From Bacteroidales bacterium (GTDB taxonomy: Bacteria > Bacteroidota > Bacteroidia > Bacteroidales > Muribaculaceae), in the NCBI GenBank assembly GCA_019416425.1, contig DXXK01000002.1:1-42701 (forward strand): a stretch of DNA of 42,701 bases. The letters run 5' to 3'. Below, in pieces: positions 41,751-42,701 of the stretch. The notes beneath the pieces are model-generated. The model saw only the letters and a program-made list of their open reading frames with translations. It did no database searches and was not told the DNA's origin. Position numbers and translations under genes: made by a program. The stretch's first letter is position 1. Each line of letters starts with the position of its first letter.

Positions 41751-42701
41751 ATGAACATGAAAGCAGCATACATATTGATGGCGGCGGCCATGCTGGCAGC
41801 TCCCGCCTGGGGCGCCAGGAACCGCAACGTCAACGACATCAAGTCAACGATAACCGACTCAAGCATCGTGTTCCCGGAGAGCTACGAGGCCGACACGCAG
41901 AAGATGCTGGAGGGATGGTACATGCAGAACTACACCGCCACCGACTCGGCCTACCGCACCAAGCCGGACGTGCCTGTCAGCGACGCAGTGCTCCGCGACC
42001 GCCTGGCCAAGCTCCCGACAGTGATAGACATGCCTTTCAACGACATAGTCCGCAGCTACATCGAGCGGTTCACCAAGACAGGACGCCCCCAGGTGGCCGC
42101 CCTGCTGGGACTCTCGCTGTATTATATGCCCATCTTCGAGCAGGCGCTCGAGGAGCAGGGGCTCCCGCTTGAGCTGAAATACCTGCCGCTGATCGAGTCG
42201 TCGCTGGACCCCAACGCTGTCAGCAAGCACGGAGCCGCCGGACTGTGGCAGTTCACCGTCGGCACCGGCAAGGGCATGGGCCTGGAAATCAACAGCCTGG
42301 TCGACGAACGTCGCGACCCCTACCTCTCCTCGCGCAAGGCGGCCGAGTTCCTGAAGAAGCTCTACGACAGCTACGGCGACTGGTCGCTGGTGATCGCCGC
42401 ATACAACTGCGGCCCCGGCGCCGTCAACAAGGCCATCCGACGCGCCGGCGGCGAGAACGGACAGAAGGACTACTGGGCTATCTACAATTTCCTCAGTCCC
42501 GAGACCCGGGGATACGTTCCCATGTTCATCGCCGCCAACTATGTGATGAACTATCATGACCGGCACAACATCAGCCCCGTGCTCCCCTCCAAGCCGCTGG
42601 TCACAGACACCGTCCACATCGGCGAGCGCATACACTTCGATCAGATCTCGCACGTGCTGGACATTCCCGTGGAGGAACTCCGCGTCCTCAACCCGCAGTT
42701 C
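41751..42701 (+). CDS. mltD: Membrane-bound lytic murein transglycosylase D, 3' end missing
   Basis: The frame is open from the ATG at 41751 to the window edge (317 codons) and has no stop inside the window. It has a signal peptide (about 1-22, ending PAWGA), then a lysozyme-like SLT domain with the catalytic Glu149 in LPLIESSLDPNAVSKHGAAG. The family motifs LWQFTVGTGKGMGL, AAYNCGPGAVNKAI and SPETRGYVPMFIAANY follow. A LysM-like repeat begins at about 285 (ERIHFDQISHVLDIPVEELR). It cleaves peptidoglycan with formation of 1,6-anhydro-muramic acid ends. It closes the parA-parB-DUF5683-mltD order typical of Bacteroidota; a relA/spoT gene is often next, outside the window. Confidence 0.95.
   Translation, partial: MNMKAAYILMAAAMLAAPAWGARNRNVNDIKSTITDSSIVFPESYEADTQKMLEGWYMQNYTATDSAYRTKPDVPVSDAVLRDRLAKLPTVIDMPFNDIVRSYIERFTKTGRPQVAALLGLSLYYMPIFEQALEEQGLPLELKYLPLIESSLDPNAVSKHGAAGLWQFTVGTGKGMGLEINSLVDERRDPYLSSRKAAEFLKKLYDSYGDWSLVIAAYNCGPGAVNKAIRRAGGENGQKDYWAIYNFLSPETRGYVPMFIAANYVMNYHDRHNISPVLPSKPLVTDTVHIGERIHFDQISHVLDIPVEELRVLNPQF

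Noticed and set aside
39120..42701. A parS site for ParB
   Set aside because: I looked for TGTTTCACGTGAAACA-like sequences around the CACGTG hexamers in the window (for example near 20122 and 42653) and none has the flanking half-sites.
1..42701. CRISPR array or complete insertion sequence
   Set aside because: No regularly spaced 25-40-base repeats, no Cas gene and no transposase were seen on either strand.

Overview
The window looks like chromosomal DNA of a Bacteroidales gut commensal. Muribaculaceae or a neighbouring family is my best guess, but the family is not proven. The signs are a SusC/SusD pair, a periplasmic-sensor/AraC regulator, two C10 (streptopain-type) peptidases, many lipoproteins with short lipoboxes, MenG, the order parA-parB-DUF5683-mltD, and promoters of the Bacteroidota type (TTTG, about 20 bases, TAnnTTTG) with almost no Shine-Dalgarno sequences.

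Layout. 1-2.5 kb: a tiny acidic lipoprotein with a strong terminator, then a glutaminase-asparaginase pair (glsA, ansA) on the minus strand. 2.6-6 kb: a membrane-anchored coiled-coil protein and the helicase HrpB. 6-16.6 kb: a compact polysaccharide utilisation locus on the minus strand. Its regulator has its own terminator and is followed by a promoter and the operon susC-susD-GH36 alpha-galactosidase. 17 kb: a free-standing tRNA-Gln with its own promoter and terminator. 17.1-24.4 kb: secreted proteins and carbohydrate genes. These are a leucine-rich-repeat protein, a 280-base nested inverted-repeat element, a GH2 beta-galactosidase broken by one in-frame TGA, and a large C10 peptidase. 24.4-31 kb: housekeeping genes, namely a class I aminotransferase and a probable operon serS-pseudokinase-GNAT-menG-U32 closed by a strong terminator. 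31.3-36.5 kb: a serpin four bases downstream of a second C10 peptidase, a DUF3244-like secreted protein, and a divergent TPR/HTH membrane regulator with an operator-like repeat array in front of it. 36.7-39.1 kb: a small protein with an internal duplication and an intact phage-type terminase large subunit, with no other phage genes. 39.2-42.7 kb: the chromosomal parA-parB-DUF5683-mltD cluster, with mltD running off the window.

How the genes fit together. The 6-16.6 kb locus should import and cleave an alpha-galactoside under control of a regulator that joins its outside sensor directly to DNA binding, with no phosphorelay. The 31-36 kb locus looks like a self-contained secreted protease unit with its own inhibitor (serpin), a small beta-sandwich protein and a membrane-tethered regulator. 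It is my main candidate for an undescribed system. The second is the orphan terminase pair set directly before parAB. The third is the tail-anchored pseudokinase inside the serS-menG operon.
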